DNA of 6,943 bases from the NCBI GenBank assembly GCA_031394045.1, contig JANMWN010000168.1, positions 1 through 6,943 of the forward strand. Direction: 5' to 3'. The notes below the pieces were generated by a model, which was given only the letters and a program-made list of their open reading frames with translations, had not been told where the DNA came from and searched no databases. A program made the position numbers and the translations under genes. How positions within the stretch are numbered: position 1 is the stretch's first letter; every line of letters begins with the position of its first letter. Source of the stretch: JANYIP01 sp031394045. GTDB taxonomy: Bacteria; Actinomycetota; Actinomycetes; Prado026. Below, piece after piece: positions 1 to 6,186 of this stretch.

Positions 1-2116
1 CCGCCTCGTACGGCGTCTCGTCCGGCGTGATGTCAGAACCCCAGTAGCGGTAACCCTTCTCGGCCCGGAGCGAGTCGATCGCCTTGTAGCCGCAGGGCAC
101 GAGCCCATGGCCCTCCCCCGCGGCACGCAGCTGGGCCCAGAGCGAGGCGCCGTACTCGGCCGGGGCGTAGATCTCCCAGCCCAGCTCGCCGACGAAGGTG
201 ACCCGCAGCAGCCGGGCCGGCGCGGTCCCGACGGTCGTCTCGCGCATCGTCATGTACGGGAAGTCGGCCGTCGCCAGGCTCTGCGGCGTCAGCGGCGCCA
301 GGATGTCGCGGGCGCGCGGGCCCCAGAGGCCGAAGCAGGTCCAGGCGCTGGTGACGTCGCGTACCGATACCGAGCCAGTTCCAGTCGAGCGGCGTGCGTG
401 CTGCTGGATCCAGCTGAGGTCGTGCCCGCCGAGGGCCGTACCCGTGACGATCGAGAAGGTGTCCGCGCCGACCTGGGTCACCGTGAAGTCGCACTCGATC
501 CCGCCGCGCGAGTTGAGCATCTGGGTGTACGTGATCCGCCCGACGCCCCTGACGACCCGGTTGGCGCAGAGCCGGTCGAGCAGCGCGGCCGCGCCGGGGC
601 CGGCCACCTCGATCTTGGCGAACGACGACTCGTCGAACAGGCCGGCCGCCTCGCGGGTCGCCCGGTGCTCGGCCTCGATGGCCGGGGACCACAGCTTGCC
701 CGCCCAGCCCATCGGCCGCTTCGACTCGTCGCCGCCGGCCTCGTTGGAGCGGTAGTAGTTGACCCGTTCCCAGCCGCTCTTCTCGCCGAAGAAGGCGTCG
801 TCCGCCACATGCGCCGCGTACGCCGGCGTGACCCGCAGCGGCCGCGCAGAGGTGCGCTCGTGCCCCGGGTACTTGATGTCGTAGTAGCTCTCGTAGTTCT
901 CGGTGACGCGGGCGAGGGTGTACTGCGGCGAGAGGTACTGCCGGCCGAAGCGGCGTACGTCCATCTCCCACAGATCCATCCCGGCGTCGCCGTCAACGAC
1001 CCAGTCCGCCATCACCTTGCCGACCGCACCGGCGCCGGCGATGCCGTGGGCGCAGAACCCCGCGGCGACCCAGAAGCCGCGCACCCCCGTCGGGCCGAGG
1101 CAGAACTCGTTGTCGGGCGTGAAACCCTCCGGGCCGTTGATGATCTTGCGGATCTCGACGTCTGCCATCACCGGGACGCGGGCCACCGAGTTCTCGTAGA
1201 TCTCCTCCAGCCGCGGCCACTCCTCGGGCAGCAGCCGCCCGTTGAAGTCGGCGGGTACGTGGTCGAGCCCGTCGGCGCCCAGCGAGAACGGCCGCGACTC
1301 GCGCTCGTACCCGCCCATGACCAGCCCTGCCCCGTCCTCGCGGTAGTAGACCAGCAGGTCTGGGTCGCGGAGGGTGGGGAGTCGCCGGTCGCCGGGAGCC
1401 ACCGCCCGGAACGGCTTGGTCACGACGTACTGGTGGCTCATGGGGATGATCGGTACGCGTACGCCGACCATGCGCGCGACCTCCGCGGCGTACATGCCGG
1501 CCGCGTCGATCACCACCTCGCACTCGATGTCACCCTGGTCGGTGCGTACGCGGTGGACGGCCCCGTCGTGGGTGTCGATGCCGATCACTCTTGTGCGCTC
1601 GCACACTCGGATGCCCGCGGCCTTGGCGCCCCTGATCAGCGCAAAGGTGAGCTGCGAGGGGTCGAGGTAGCCGTCGGTGGCGAGGTACGTCGCGCCGAGC
1701 ACCCGGTCGGTGGACATGAGCGGGAACAGCTCCTGAGCCTCGTCGGCCGCCACCCGCTGCAGGTCGAGCCCGAACGTCTCGGCCCAGCCGACCTGGCGCT
1801 CCAGCTCCTCGAGCCGCTCGGGGGTCGAGGCCAGCCGGAGGCCGCCGCACTCGACCCAGCCCGGGTCAGTCTCGGGGTCGCTGGCGAGCTCGCGGTAGAG
1901 CTGGGCGCTATACATCATCATCCGGGTCAGGGTCACCGACCCGCGGAGCTGGCCGACCAGGCCCGCGGAGTGGAACGTCGAGCCGCTGGTCAGCTCACCG
2001 CGCTCGACCAGGACCACGTCGGTCTCGCCGCGCTTGGCGAGGTGGTGGGCGATGCTGGATCCGCCGACGCCGCCGCCGATGACGACGATGCGGGCCCGCG
2101 GGGGTACGTCGACCAT
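1..2116 (-). CDS. FAD-dependent dimethylglycine/sarcosine dehydrogenase-type protein with GcvT domain (C-terminus cut by window edge)
   Basis: Predicted oxidative demethylation of an N-methyl amino acid (dimethylglycine, sarcosine or a similar amine), with the methyl group passed to tetrahydrofolate. The 705 visible residues start MVDVPPRARIVVIGGG. A Rossmann FAD motif GGGVGG lies at 14-19. STFHSAGL at 46-53 matches the site where relatives bind FAD covalently through His, here H49. GPEGFTPDNE (328-337) and the glycine-rich HGIAGAGAVG (357-366) complete the FAD/substrate domain. A linker domain follows to about 430, then a GcvT-like folate domain with MLNSRGGIECD (533-543), GPRARDIL (599-606), GELGWEIY (643-650) and RAEKGYRYWG (684-693). 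Relatives are about 810-830 aa, so roughly 110 C-terminal residues lie outside. The start is preceded by AGGGAG within the end of the kinase-like gene, only 3 nt upstream, so the two are probably co-transcribed and coupled. The exact substrate, and oxidase versus dehydrogenase activity, cannot be decided from sequence. Confidence 0.93.
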   Translation of the reverse strand, partial: MVDVPPRARIVVIGGGVGGSSIAHHLAKRGETDVVLVERGELTSGSTFHSAGLVGQLRGSVTLTRMMMYSAQLYRELASDPETDPGWVECGGLRLASTPERLEELERQVGWAETFGLDLQRVAADEAQELFPLMSTDRVLGATYLATDGYLDPSQLTFALIRGAKAAGIRVCERTRVIGIDTHDGAVHRVRTDQGDIECEVVIDAAGMYAAEVARMVGVRVPIIPMSHQYVVTKPFRAVAPGDRRLPTLRDPDLLVYYREDGAGLVMGGYERESRPFSLGADGLDHVPADFNGRLLPEEWPRLEEIYENSVARVPVMADVEIRKIINGPEGFTPDNEFCLGPTGVRGFWVAAGFCAHGIAGAGAVGKVMADWVVDGDAGMDLWEMDVRRFGRQYLSPQYTLARVTENYESYYDIKYPGHERTSARPLRVTPAYAAHVADDAFFGEKSGWERVNYYRSNEAGGDESKRPMGWAGKLWSPAIEAEHRATREAAGLFDESSFAKIEVAGPGAAALLDRLCANRVVRGVGRITYTQMLNSRGGIECDFTVTQVGADTFSIVTGTALGGHDLSWIQQHARRSTGTGSVSVRDVTSAWTCFGLWGPRARDILAPLTPQSLATADFPYMTMRETTVGTAPARLLRVTFVGELGWEIYAPAEYGASLWAQLRAAGEGHGLVPCGYKAIDSLRAEKGYRYWGSDITPDETPYEA

Positions 2117-2119
2117 GCG

Positions 2120-3046
2120 CTAGCTCTCCCTGCTCAGCCCCGTGACGATGTCGTCGAAGTCCTTGCCCAGCAGCTCGGCGCGCGCCGAGCCGTACTTCTC
2201 CATGCCCCACGACCAGAAGTCGAAGTCGATCGGCGAGACACCGTCCTGGATCGAGGCCCACAAAGTCCAGCCGTAGCGTGCCAGCAGCGACCAGGCCCGC
2301 GCACGGGCCAGCTTGTCGTGCCGGGCCGCGCCCCAGTAGGAGGTGACGAGGGCCTCGGTCGCGTCGACGGTCAGGAACGACTCGGCGGCCAGGTTGCCGA
2401 GCTCGAAGCTCGCCTCGTTCATGCCGCCGTACTCGTAGTCGATGATCCAGATCGTGTCGCCCGCGTCGATGAAGTTGCCGGCGAGCAGATCGTTATTGCA
2501 GGGGACCAGCACCTCGTCGCCGGGGCGCATCGCGTCCTCGATCGCCTCGACCCTGGCGGCGAGGTCGAGGTAGTCGGGTGGCAGCCGGAAACCTTTGCTG
2601 AGCACGATTTCGAGGTACCGACGGCGGATCGCACGCATGTCGAACGTACCCACGAACTCCGGGCCCTGGTGCAGCTGGCGGACCGAGGCGGCGATCCGCG
2701 GGATCGTGGCGGCGTCGCGGATGTCGTCCATCGTCAGCGTGCGACCCTGCAGGAAGCCGACCACCAGGACGTTGTCGTCCGGCAGCGCCTCGACCACCGG
2801 GGCGCCGACCCCGGCCTCCCAGGCCTTGCGCGAGTTGTGCCGCTCGCCGGCCCGGTCGATCGCCAGCAGGCCGGACTCGTTCGACGACACCCGGACCACG
2901 TAATCACCTTGGTCGCCGTCATCCGTCGTGGTGACGCGGTAGTTGCGGTTCGTCAGGCCCCCGCCGAGCTCGGCCACCGCGTACGTACGCCCGGCCAGCA
3001 CCTGCAGCCGCCCGAGCATCTCGGCCACGTCCGGCGGGGTCGTCAT
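2120..3046 (-). CDS. Choline/ethanolamine kinase-like phosphotransferase (APH superfamily)
   Basis: A 308-aa protein with a choline-kinase/aminoglycoside-phosphotransferase fold, predicted to be cytoplasmic and to phosphorylate a small hydroxylated amine. GGGLTNRNY (28-36) is the nucleotide-binding loop typical of choline kinase-like proteins. VVRVS (50-54) probably holds the beta-strand that normally carries the ATP-binding Lys, here Arg. The catalytic loop is PCNNDLLAGNF (182-192): D186 and N191 are kept, but the usual His of the HNDL motif is N184. IDYEYGGMNEASFELGN (202-218) is the metal-binding segment, close to choline kinase. I chose ATG 3046 over the in-frame ATG at 3172 because the extra 42 residues look like translated intergenic DNA and homology begins near MTTPPDV. 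No Shine-Dalgarno precedes 3046, but TACGCT sits 7 nt upstream, as expected for a leaderless mRNA. It is the first gene of a unit with the oxidoreductase. The family is clear; the substrate is inferred from that neighbour. Confidence 0.9.
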   Translation of the reverse strand: MTTPPDVAEMLGRLQVLAGRTYAVAELGGGLTNRNYRVTTTDDGDQGDYVVRVSSNESGLLAIDRAGERHNSRKAWEAGVGAPVVEALPDDNVLVVGFLQGRTLTMDDIRDAATIPRIAASVRQLHQGPEFVGTFDMRAIRRRYLEIVLSKGFRLPPDYLDLAARVEAIEDAMRPGDEVLVPCNNDLLAGNFIDAGDTIWIIDYEYGGMNEASFELGNLAAESFLTVDATEALVTSYWGAARHDKLARARAWSLLARYGWTLWASIQDGVSPIDFDFWSWGMEKYGSARAELLGKDFDDIVTGLSRES

Positions 3047-3053
3047 GAGACGG

Positions 3054-3059
3054 AGCGTA
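3054..3059 (-). promoter_or_regulatory. Putative -10 box (TACGCT) of a leaderless promoter for the kinase-like gene
   Basis: On the minus strand TACGCT fits the actinobacterial -10 pattern TANNNT. Exactly seven bases (CCGTCTC) separate it from the ATG at 3046, so transcription would begin at or next to the A of the start codon. There is no Shine-Dalgarno before this ATG, which agrees with a leaderless message. No convincing -35 box is visible at 16-18 bp. Confidence 0.5.
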
Positions 3060-3188
3060 GAGCCCCCGCGCCCCGCCCACCCCAACGTCACGGTTTCGAG
3101 CCGACGCAGCACCAGCCTGACCTCATCAGCAGCACCGGCCAGCAAGCCGACCTGAGCCGTGGGCTCTGACACAGCGAAGATCGTTCGA

Positions 3189-3467
3189 CTAGTACAACTC
3201 CCAACGACGAAAGTGTGTCCGCACGAACTCTTCGCGGCTCAGCACGGCGAAGTCCGCCTCCACGATTTGTCGTCGCATATCCGCCAACTCAAGATCACGA
3301 CCGAGGCCTATTCTGGCGATCTTCGCGCCGGTTCCGGTATCTCGAAAGTAGAGGAATTGGGGCGCAGGAGAGTCGTCGAATCCGAGAAGGATCATCTGTC
3401 GAGCTAGGACCACGAAGGCGAGAGGGACACCGCTAAGAACCCTCCCGAACCGCCAAGTCATGGTCAT
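3189..3467 (-). CDS. Possible small protein of unknown function (about 92 aa)
   Basis: Starting at ATG 3467 (or the second ATG at 3461) the frame encodes 92 residues: a hydrophobic N-terminal stretch (RVLSGVPLAFVVLARQMILL, about 8-27), then a soluble, mixed-charge part ending REEFVRTHFRRWELY. I do not recognise it. In favour: the composition is protein-like, and about 60 of 92 codons end in G or C, above what the local base content alone suggests. Against: G/C-ending codons are far fewer than in every neighbour, no good Shine-Dalgarno is present (only GTGAG close by), and it sits in an anomalous segment. A GTG at 3545, 2 nt after the hydrolase stop, would give a 118-aa version, but the added residues are low-complexity Ser/Pro/Ala. 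It could be a recently acquired gene, an orphan, or the tail of a decayed gene. Confidence 0.42.
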   Translation of the reverse strand: MTMTWRFGRVLSGVPLAFVVLARQMILLGFDDSPAPQFLYFRDTGTGAKIARIGLGRDLELADMRRQIVEADFAVLSREEFVRTHFRRWELY

Positions 3468-3511
3468 CGACTCACTTGCGCTTGCCGACGGAGCGCCAGA
3501 GCTGGTTGGAG

Positions 3512-3526
3512 TTCGGGCTCCCCGAA
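3512..3526 (-). terminator. Short hairpin behind the hydrolase gene, possible weak terminator
   Basis: On the minus strand TTCGGG-GAG-CCCGAA forms a perfect 6-bp stem with a 3-nt loop, starting 22 nt after the hydrolase stop codon. No T-run follows, so it is not a classical Rho-independent terminator, though such T-poor hairpins are common after high-GC actinobacterial genes. Its position at the end of the ku-side gene series is the main support. Confidence 0.3.
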
Positions 3527-3547
3527 ATAGCCGAAGTATCGGCACAG

Positions 3548-4504
3548 CTAGTTCGCAGCGGCGGCGAGGTGGGTGCGGACGAAACGTTCGACGAGCAGGG
3601 GGTTCTCCATCTGCGCAACGTGACCGGTCCTGGGCAGGACCACGACCGTTGCCGAGGAGAACGAGGCCTTCGCCTTGGGCGCCACCCTCGACGAGACCAG
3701 CTTGTCCTCGCGGCCGTACATCAGCAGCGTCGGCGCCGTGACCCGCGAGGCATGAGACCACAGGGCGTTCGACCCGGTGACGAAGAACGTGTTGACCAGC
3801 CCGCGGGTCGAGGCAGCCATCGCGTCGATCGCGTACGGCAGTGTCGCCCGCCGCTCGACCTCGACGACTGCCTCGGCGAACCGTTCCGGGCTGACCAGGG
3901 ACGGGTCCGCGTACACCAGGTCGATCAGCCCCTTCACCCGCTGCGACGGCGTAATCTCCAGCAACCGCCGCGAGATCAGCGGGCCGATGCCCGGCAGCGC
4001 CAGCAGGGCCACCTGGCTGCGCCAGCGCCCCGGGCGGAGGTCGGGCAGCGCGGGCGAGATCAGCGTGAGGGTACGGACGAGGTCCGGCCGGGTCGACGCG
4101 ACGACCGTGCTGACCGCGCCGCCGAGCGAGTTGCCGAACAGGTGCACCGGGCCGCGCCCGTCCTGCTCGATCATCGAGATCACGGCGCGCGCGTGTCCGC
4201 CAATCGAGTAGTCGCCGTCGTCCGGCGGTGGCGAGTAGCCGAAGCCGGGCAGGTCGGGGGCGCGCGACTCCAGCCGGTCGGCCAGCAGCGCCATCAGGTC
4301 GGTCCAGTTCAGCGCCGAGCCCCCCAGCCCGTGCACCATGACGGCGGGCTCGAGCTCGGACGAGACATCGGCCTTGCTACGGGCGGGACGGGCCGGACGG
4401 GCCGGCGCGCTGCGAACCGACAGGGTCCACCCGGGCAGGTGCACGGCCTCGGACGGCCACGGAGCAGCGGGCAGGGCGGGTCGCTCAGACGGAGAAGGGC
4501 TCAC
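3548..4504 (-). CDS. Alpha/beta hydrolase
   Basis: A 318-aa protein of the alpha/beta-hydrolase fold, probably a cytoplasmic esterase or related hydrolase; the substrate is unknown. The oxyanion-hole motif VMVHGLGGS lies at 55-63, the nucleophile elbow GNSLGG at 124-129 (S126), the acid at D267 in YGREDKLV, and the catalytic His at H295 in RTGHVAQMEN. The core is preceded by about 50 residues rich in Pro, Ala and Arg (SAPARPARPARS, 32-43), encoded partly by a 9-bp tandem repeat. The cap domain spans about 155-245. The start is GTG 4504, which overlaps the stop of the upstream gene as GTGA, implying translational coupling. No strong Shine-Dalgarno is seen; a GTG at 4444 (V21) would be an alternative. 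There is no evident link to DNA repair beyond position. Confidence 0.92.
   Translation of the reverse strand: MSPSPSERPALPAAPWPSEAVHLPGWTLSVRSAPARPARPARSKADVSSELEPAVMVHGLGGSALNWTDLMALLADRLESRAPDLPGFGYSPPPDDGDYSIGGHARAVISMIEQDGRGPVHLFGNSLGGAVSTVVASTRPDLVRTLTLISPALPDLRPGRWRSQVALLALPGIGPLISRRLLEITPSQRVKGLIDLVYADPSLVSPERFAEAVVEVERRATLPYAIDAMAASTRGLVNTFFVTGSNALWSHASRVTAPTLLMYGREDKLVSSRVAPKAKASFSSATVVVLPRTGHVAQMENPLLVERFVRTHLAAAAN
4386..4403. repeat. Perfect 9-bp tandem duplication inside the hydrolase gene
   Basis: GGACGGGCC occurs twice in tandem on the plus strand. Because the unit is three codons long, on the minus strand it encodes the repeated Pro-Ala-Arg residues of the hydrolase N-terminal tail without breaking the frame. 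It lies outside the catalytic core and probably reflects local slippage. Confidence 0.7.
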
Positions 4505-5259
4505 GCTGAGACAAGGTACGTCTCGATCCGCCGGTTGAGGGCATCGAGGGTGGCTCGGATCACGGCCTGTCGCGCGTCCTCGCGGATCGCGCTGACACCG
4601 GTGAGGCGCTCGCTGCCGTACTTGGTGATCATCGAGATCTCGACGACCACGGCCCGGTCGGTGCCCAGCGACGTCGTCTCGAGGTGCTCCAGCTCGAACT
4701 TGAGCTCGCCGCCGACGGCCTCCTCGACCGCGCGCAGCGTCGCGAGGGCGACCGAACGGTGCACGCTCGAGGTCGTCGTCGCGGCCTCGGCGCTGCCGGT
4801 GTGGGCGCGCCCGTCGAGCTCGAGAGTCACCTCGCTGGTGACGCCCTCGCGGGCGGAGACCAGCTGCATGCGCTGGATCAGCAGGCGGGCGCCACGCTCG
4901 TCGGCAAGCGAGTCGCCGGGGGCGTCAGGGGCGTCATCCGTCTCGTCGTCGGGCGGCTCGATCTCGGCGTCGTCGGAGAAGCGGTCCAGCGCCTCGATCG
5001 ACTCGAGCGTGCGGCGGGGTACGGCCTCCTCGACGACCTGCACCCGGCCGGCGTCGACGCCGAGCCCGAAGCGGTCACCGAGCAGGCGGTGCACGGTGGT
5101 CGCGACGAGGACCTCGTCGGCGCCGGGGGCGAGCTGGAGCCGGAGCGTGCCAGGTCCACCGGTCGGGTCGGGCAGGATCTCTGCGTCCGACACACCGGCT
5201 ACGGCGCGTAGCGCAGCAACTACTTGGCCGGTGTCCTCGCCCAGCCCCCCCAGGGTCAT
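4501..5259 (-). CDS. Conserved-looking protein of unknown function with LeuA-regulatory-domain-like duplication
   Basis: A 252-aa protein I cannot name. Residues 10-78 look like a small alpha/beta domain (AALRAVAGVSDAEILPD ... VHRLLGDRFGLGVD). Residues 93-122 form a very acidic, disordered-looking linker (DRFSDD...PPDDETDD). The C-terminal part contains two similar beta-beta-alpha units: VTLELDG..HTGSAEA....RSVALATLRAV (144-178) and VVVEISM..GSERLTGVSAI...ARQAVIRATLDALNRRI (204-245). This layout and the final ATLDALNR resemble the regulatory/dimer domain of 2-isopropylmalate synthase, but no catalytic barrel is present; the similarity is my inference. There is no signal peptide or membrane segment. 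ATG 5259 is preferred because an upstream in-frame ATG (5388) would overlap ku by 44 nt and add atypical sequence. It follows ku by 85 nt and overlaps the hydrolase start by 4 nt. No Shine-Dalgarno is visible. Confidence 0.85.
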   Translation of the reverse strand: MTLGGLGEDTGQVVAALRAVAGVSDAEILPDPTGGPGTLRLQLAPGADEVLVATTVHRLLGDRFGLGVDAGRVQVVEEAVPRRTLESIEALDRFSDDAEIEPPDDETDDAPDAPGDSLADERGARLLIQRMQLVSAREGVTSEVTLELDGRAHTGSAEAATTTSSVHRSVALATLRAVEEAVGGELKFELEHLETTSLGTDRAVVVEISMITKYGSERLTGVSAIREDARQAVIRATLDALNRRIETYLVSA

Positions 5260-5344
5260 GGTGCGAGTGTGACAGGCGTGGCGGAGGAGCAACGTACGCC
5301 GCTGGCACGTTCGCCCGGTCGGCGTATCAAAGCCCGGTAGATGG
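5260..5344 (-). promoter_or_regulatory. ku / unknown-protein intergenic region with imperfect hairpin and weak promoter-like boxes
   Basis: The 85-nt gap contains AACGTACGCC-GCT-GGCACGTT (5291-5311 on the plus strand), an imperfect inverted repeat with paired AACGT/ACGTT and GCC/GGC and a 2-nt bulge. On the minus strand CACACT lies 6 nt before the ATG at 5259, with TTGCTC about 15 nt further upstream. This could be a weak leaderless promoter, which would fit the missing Shine-Dalgarno, but the spacing is short. Read-through from ku is equally possible. Confidence 0.25.
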
Positions 5345-6142
5345 TCACGCTCTGCGTTCGCTCCGTGCCGCTTTGGCAGCATCGACACTCGCTCGGAGGG
5401 CAGCCATCAGGTCGATCACGGTGCCGTCGCCACCCTCGGCGTCGGCCGCAGGGGCTACGACCTCGCGGCCCTCGACCTTGGCGTCGATGAGCTGCTGGAC
5501 CGCCTCGCGGTAGTGGTCGGAGAACTCGTTCGGGTCGAAGTCGGCCGCCAGCGCCTCGATCAGGCTCTGCGCCATCGCGACCTCCTGGGGGCGTACCTCG
5601 ACGTCGTCCTTGAGCACGTCGAAGTCCGGCGTACGCAGCTCGTCCGGCCACAGCATCGTCTCCAGGACGAGCACGCCGTCCTTGGCCCGCAGGCAGCCCA
5701 GGGACTCGCGCTGGCGCAGCGCCACCTTGACGACGGCGACCCGCCCGGCCTCCTCGAGCGCGCGCAGCAGCAGCACGTACGCCTTGAGCGCGGGTGCGTC
5801 CGGCTCGAGGTAGTAGGACTTGTTGAAGTACATCGGGTCGACCTGGGCGAGGGGGACGAAGGACAGCACCTCGACGGTCTTCTGCGTCGCCAGCGGCAGG
5901 TCGGCGAAGTCCTCGTCGGTGAGCACCACGACCTCGCCGGTCGGCAGCTCGTACCCCTTGGCGATCTCGGAGTACGGAACCTCCTCGCCGTCCGCGGCAG
6001 CCACCCGCTTGTACTTGATCCGGCTGCCGTCGCTGCGGCGTACCTGGTGGAACGAGACGTCCTTCTCCTCCGTCGCCGAGTACAGGCGTACCGGGATGGT
6101 CACCAGGCCGAAGGACACGGTGCCCTTCCAGATCGTGCGCAT
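5345..6142 (-). CDS. ku: Non-homologous end-joining protein Ku
   Basis: Bacterial Ku homodimer subunit: it forms a ring on double-strand DNA ends and recruits LigD for end joining. The 265-aa protein begins MRTIWKGTVSFGLVTIPVRLY, the standard Ku N-terminus. Further hallmarks are HQV....GSRIKYKRVAA (32-50), VPYSEIAKGYE (56-65), VDPMYFNKSYYLEPD (101-115), YVLLLRALEE (122-131), LGCLRAKDGVLVLETMLWPDELR (149-170, core of the ring), and a C-terminal VIDLMAALRASVDAAKAA (242-259) like the minimal C-terminus that contacts LigD. It ends at SERRA, so the long Lys-rich tail found in some Ku proteins is absent. Start 6142 is fixed by family alignment and by GGAGG 5 nt upstream (6148-6152); an in-frame ATG at 6175 would lack this. 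It is divergent from the LigD-type gene, 51 bp away. Confidence 0.98.
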   Translation of the reverse strand: MRTIWKGTVSFGLVTIPVRLYSATEEKDVSFHQVRRSDGSRIKYKRVAAADGEEVPYSEIAKGYELPTGEVVVLTDEDFADLPLATQKTVEVLSFVPLAQVDPMYFNKSYYLEPDAPALKAYVLLLRALEEAGRVAVVKVALRQRESLGCLRAKDGVLVLETMLWPDELRTPDFDVLKDDVEVRPQEVAMAQSLIEALAADFDPNEFSDHYREAVQQLIDAKVEGREVVAPAADAEGGDGTVIDLMAALRASVDAAKAARSERRA

Positions 6143-6147
6143 CCGCG

Positions 6148-6152
6148 CCTCC
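6148..6152 (-). promoter_or_regulatory. Ribosome binding site of ku
   Basis: GGAGG on the minus strand, five bases (CGCGG) before the ATG at 6142. It is the clearest Shine-Dalgarno in the window and decides the ku start against the in-frame ATG at 6175, which lies upstream of it. Confidence 0.8.
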
Positions 6153-6176
6153 ACTCGGGTAACTCGGTCAGGCACC

Positions 6177-6182
6177 AGGCTA
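6177..6182 (-). promoter_or_regulatory. Putative -10 box (TAGCCT) for ku
   Basis: TAGCCT on the minus strand fits TANNNT. It would place the ku transcript start near 6170, giving a leader of about 28 nt that contains the GGAGG site. It shares bases 6181-6182 with the opposed -10-like box of the LigD-type gene. No good -35 is visible. Confidence 0.35.
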
Positions 6183-6186
6183 GCGT
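6181..6186 (+). promoter_or_regulatory. Putative -10 box (TAGCGT) of a leaderless promoter for the LigD-type gene
   Basis: TAGCGT fits TANNNT, and exactly seven bases (CGGCACC) separate it from the ATG at 6194. Transcription would start at the start codon. No Shine-Dalgarno precedes this ATG. The same geometry is seen at the kinase-like gene (3054-3059). A weak GTAACT about 16 bp upstream is the only -35 candidate. Confidence 0.5.

Larger units (their letters stand above)
3047..3547. other. Low-GC segment between the two minus-strand gene blocks
   Basis: About 500 bases between the kinase-like start and the hydrolase stop. From about 3170 to 3545 the GC content is visibly lower than in the rest of the window, with A/T-rich words that are rare elsewhere. 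GTAC, present about 50 times in the window, is missing between 3196 and 3716. The only coding candidate is the minus-strand small ORF at 3189-3467. Between the hydrolase stop and that ORF another minus frame reads ...SNQLWRSVGKRK and stops 4 nt before the ATG at 3467. It looks like a protein C-terminus but has no usable start, so it may be a remnant or chance. The part from 3047 to 3188 is GC-rich, non-coding, and has a weak 5-bp hairpin (GAGCC/GGCTC at 3154-3166). Confidence 0.5.

Noticed and set aside
3154..3166. Hairpin GAGCC-GTG-GGCTC as a terminator or operator
   Set aside because: A 5-bp stem without a T-run is expected often by chance at this GC content.
107..3169. A 1020-codon open frame on the plus strand, antisense to both left-hand genes
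   Set aside because: Stop-free antisense frames are expected opposite high-GC codon-biased genes. The translation is low-complexity (Arg, Ala, Gly, Val, His, Asp), with no recognisable domain, while the minus-strand frames give full family matches.
3047..3172. A 42-residue N-terminal extension of the kinase-like protein from ATG 3172
   Set aside because: The extension has no family-like features and reads through GC-rich intergenic sequence; the ATG at 3046 has a leaderless promoter signature and fits where homology begins.
3159..3407. An 82-codon plus-strand frame in the low-GC segment
   Set aside because: No Shine-Dalgarno, no promoter, no recognisable motif, and it is opposite the more protein-like minus-strand ORF. 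It is not excluded, but less supported.
3476..5272. A 598-codon open frame on the plus strand across the hydrolase and unknown gene
   Set aside because: It lies opposite two well-supported minus genes; its composition is typical of a shadow frame (Arg/Ser runs) and it has no domain signal.
5260..5388. An upstream start of the unknown protein at 5388
   Set aside because: It would overlap the ku 3' end by 44 nt and add a Cys/Arg/His-rich stretch unlike the rest of the protein.
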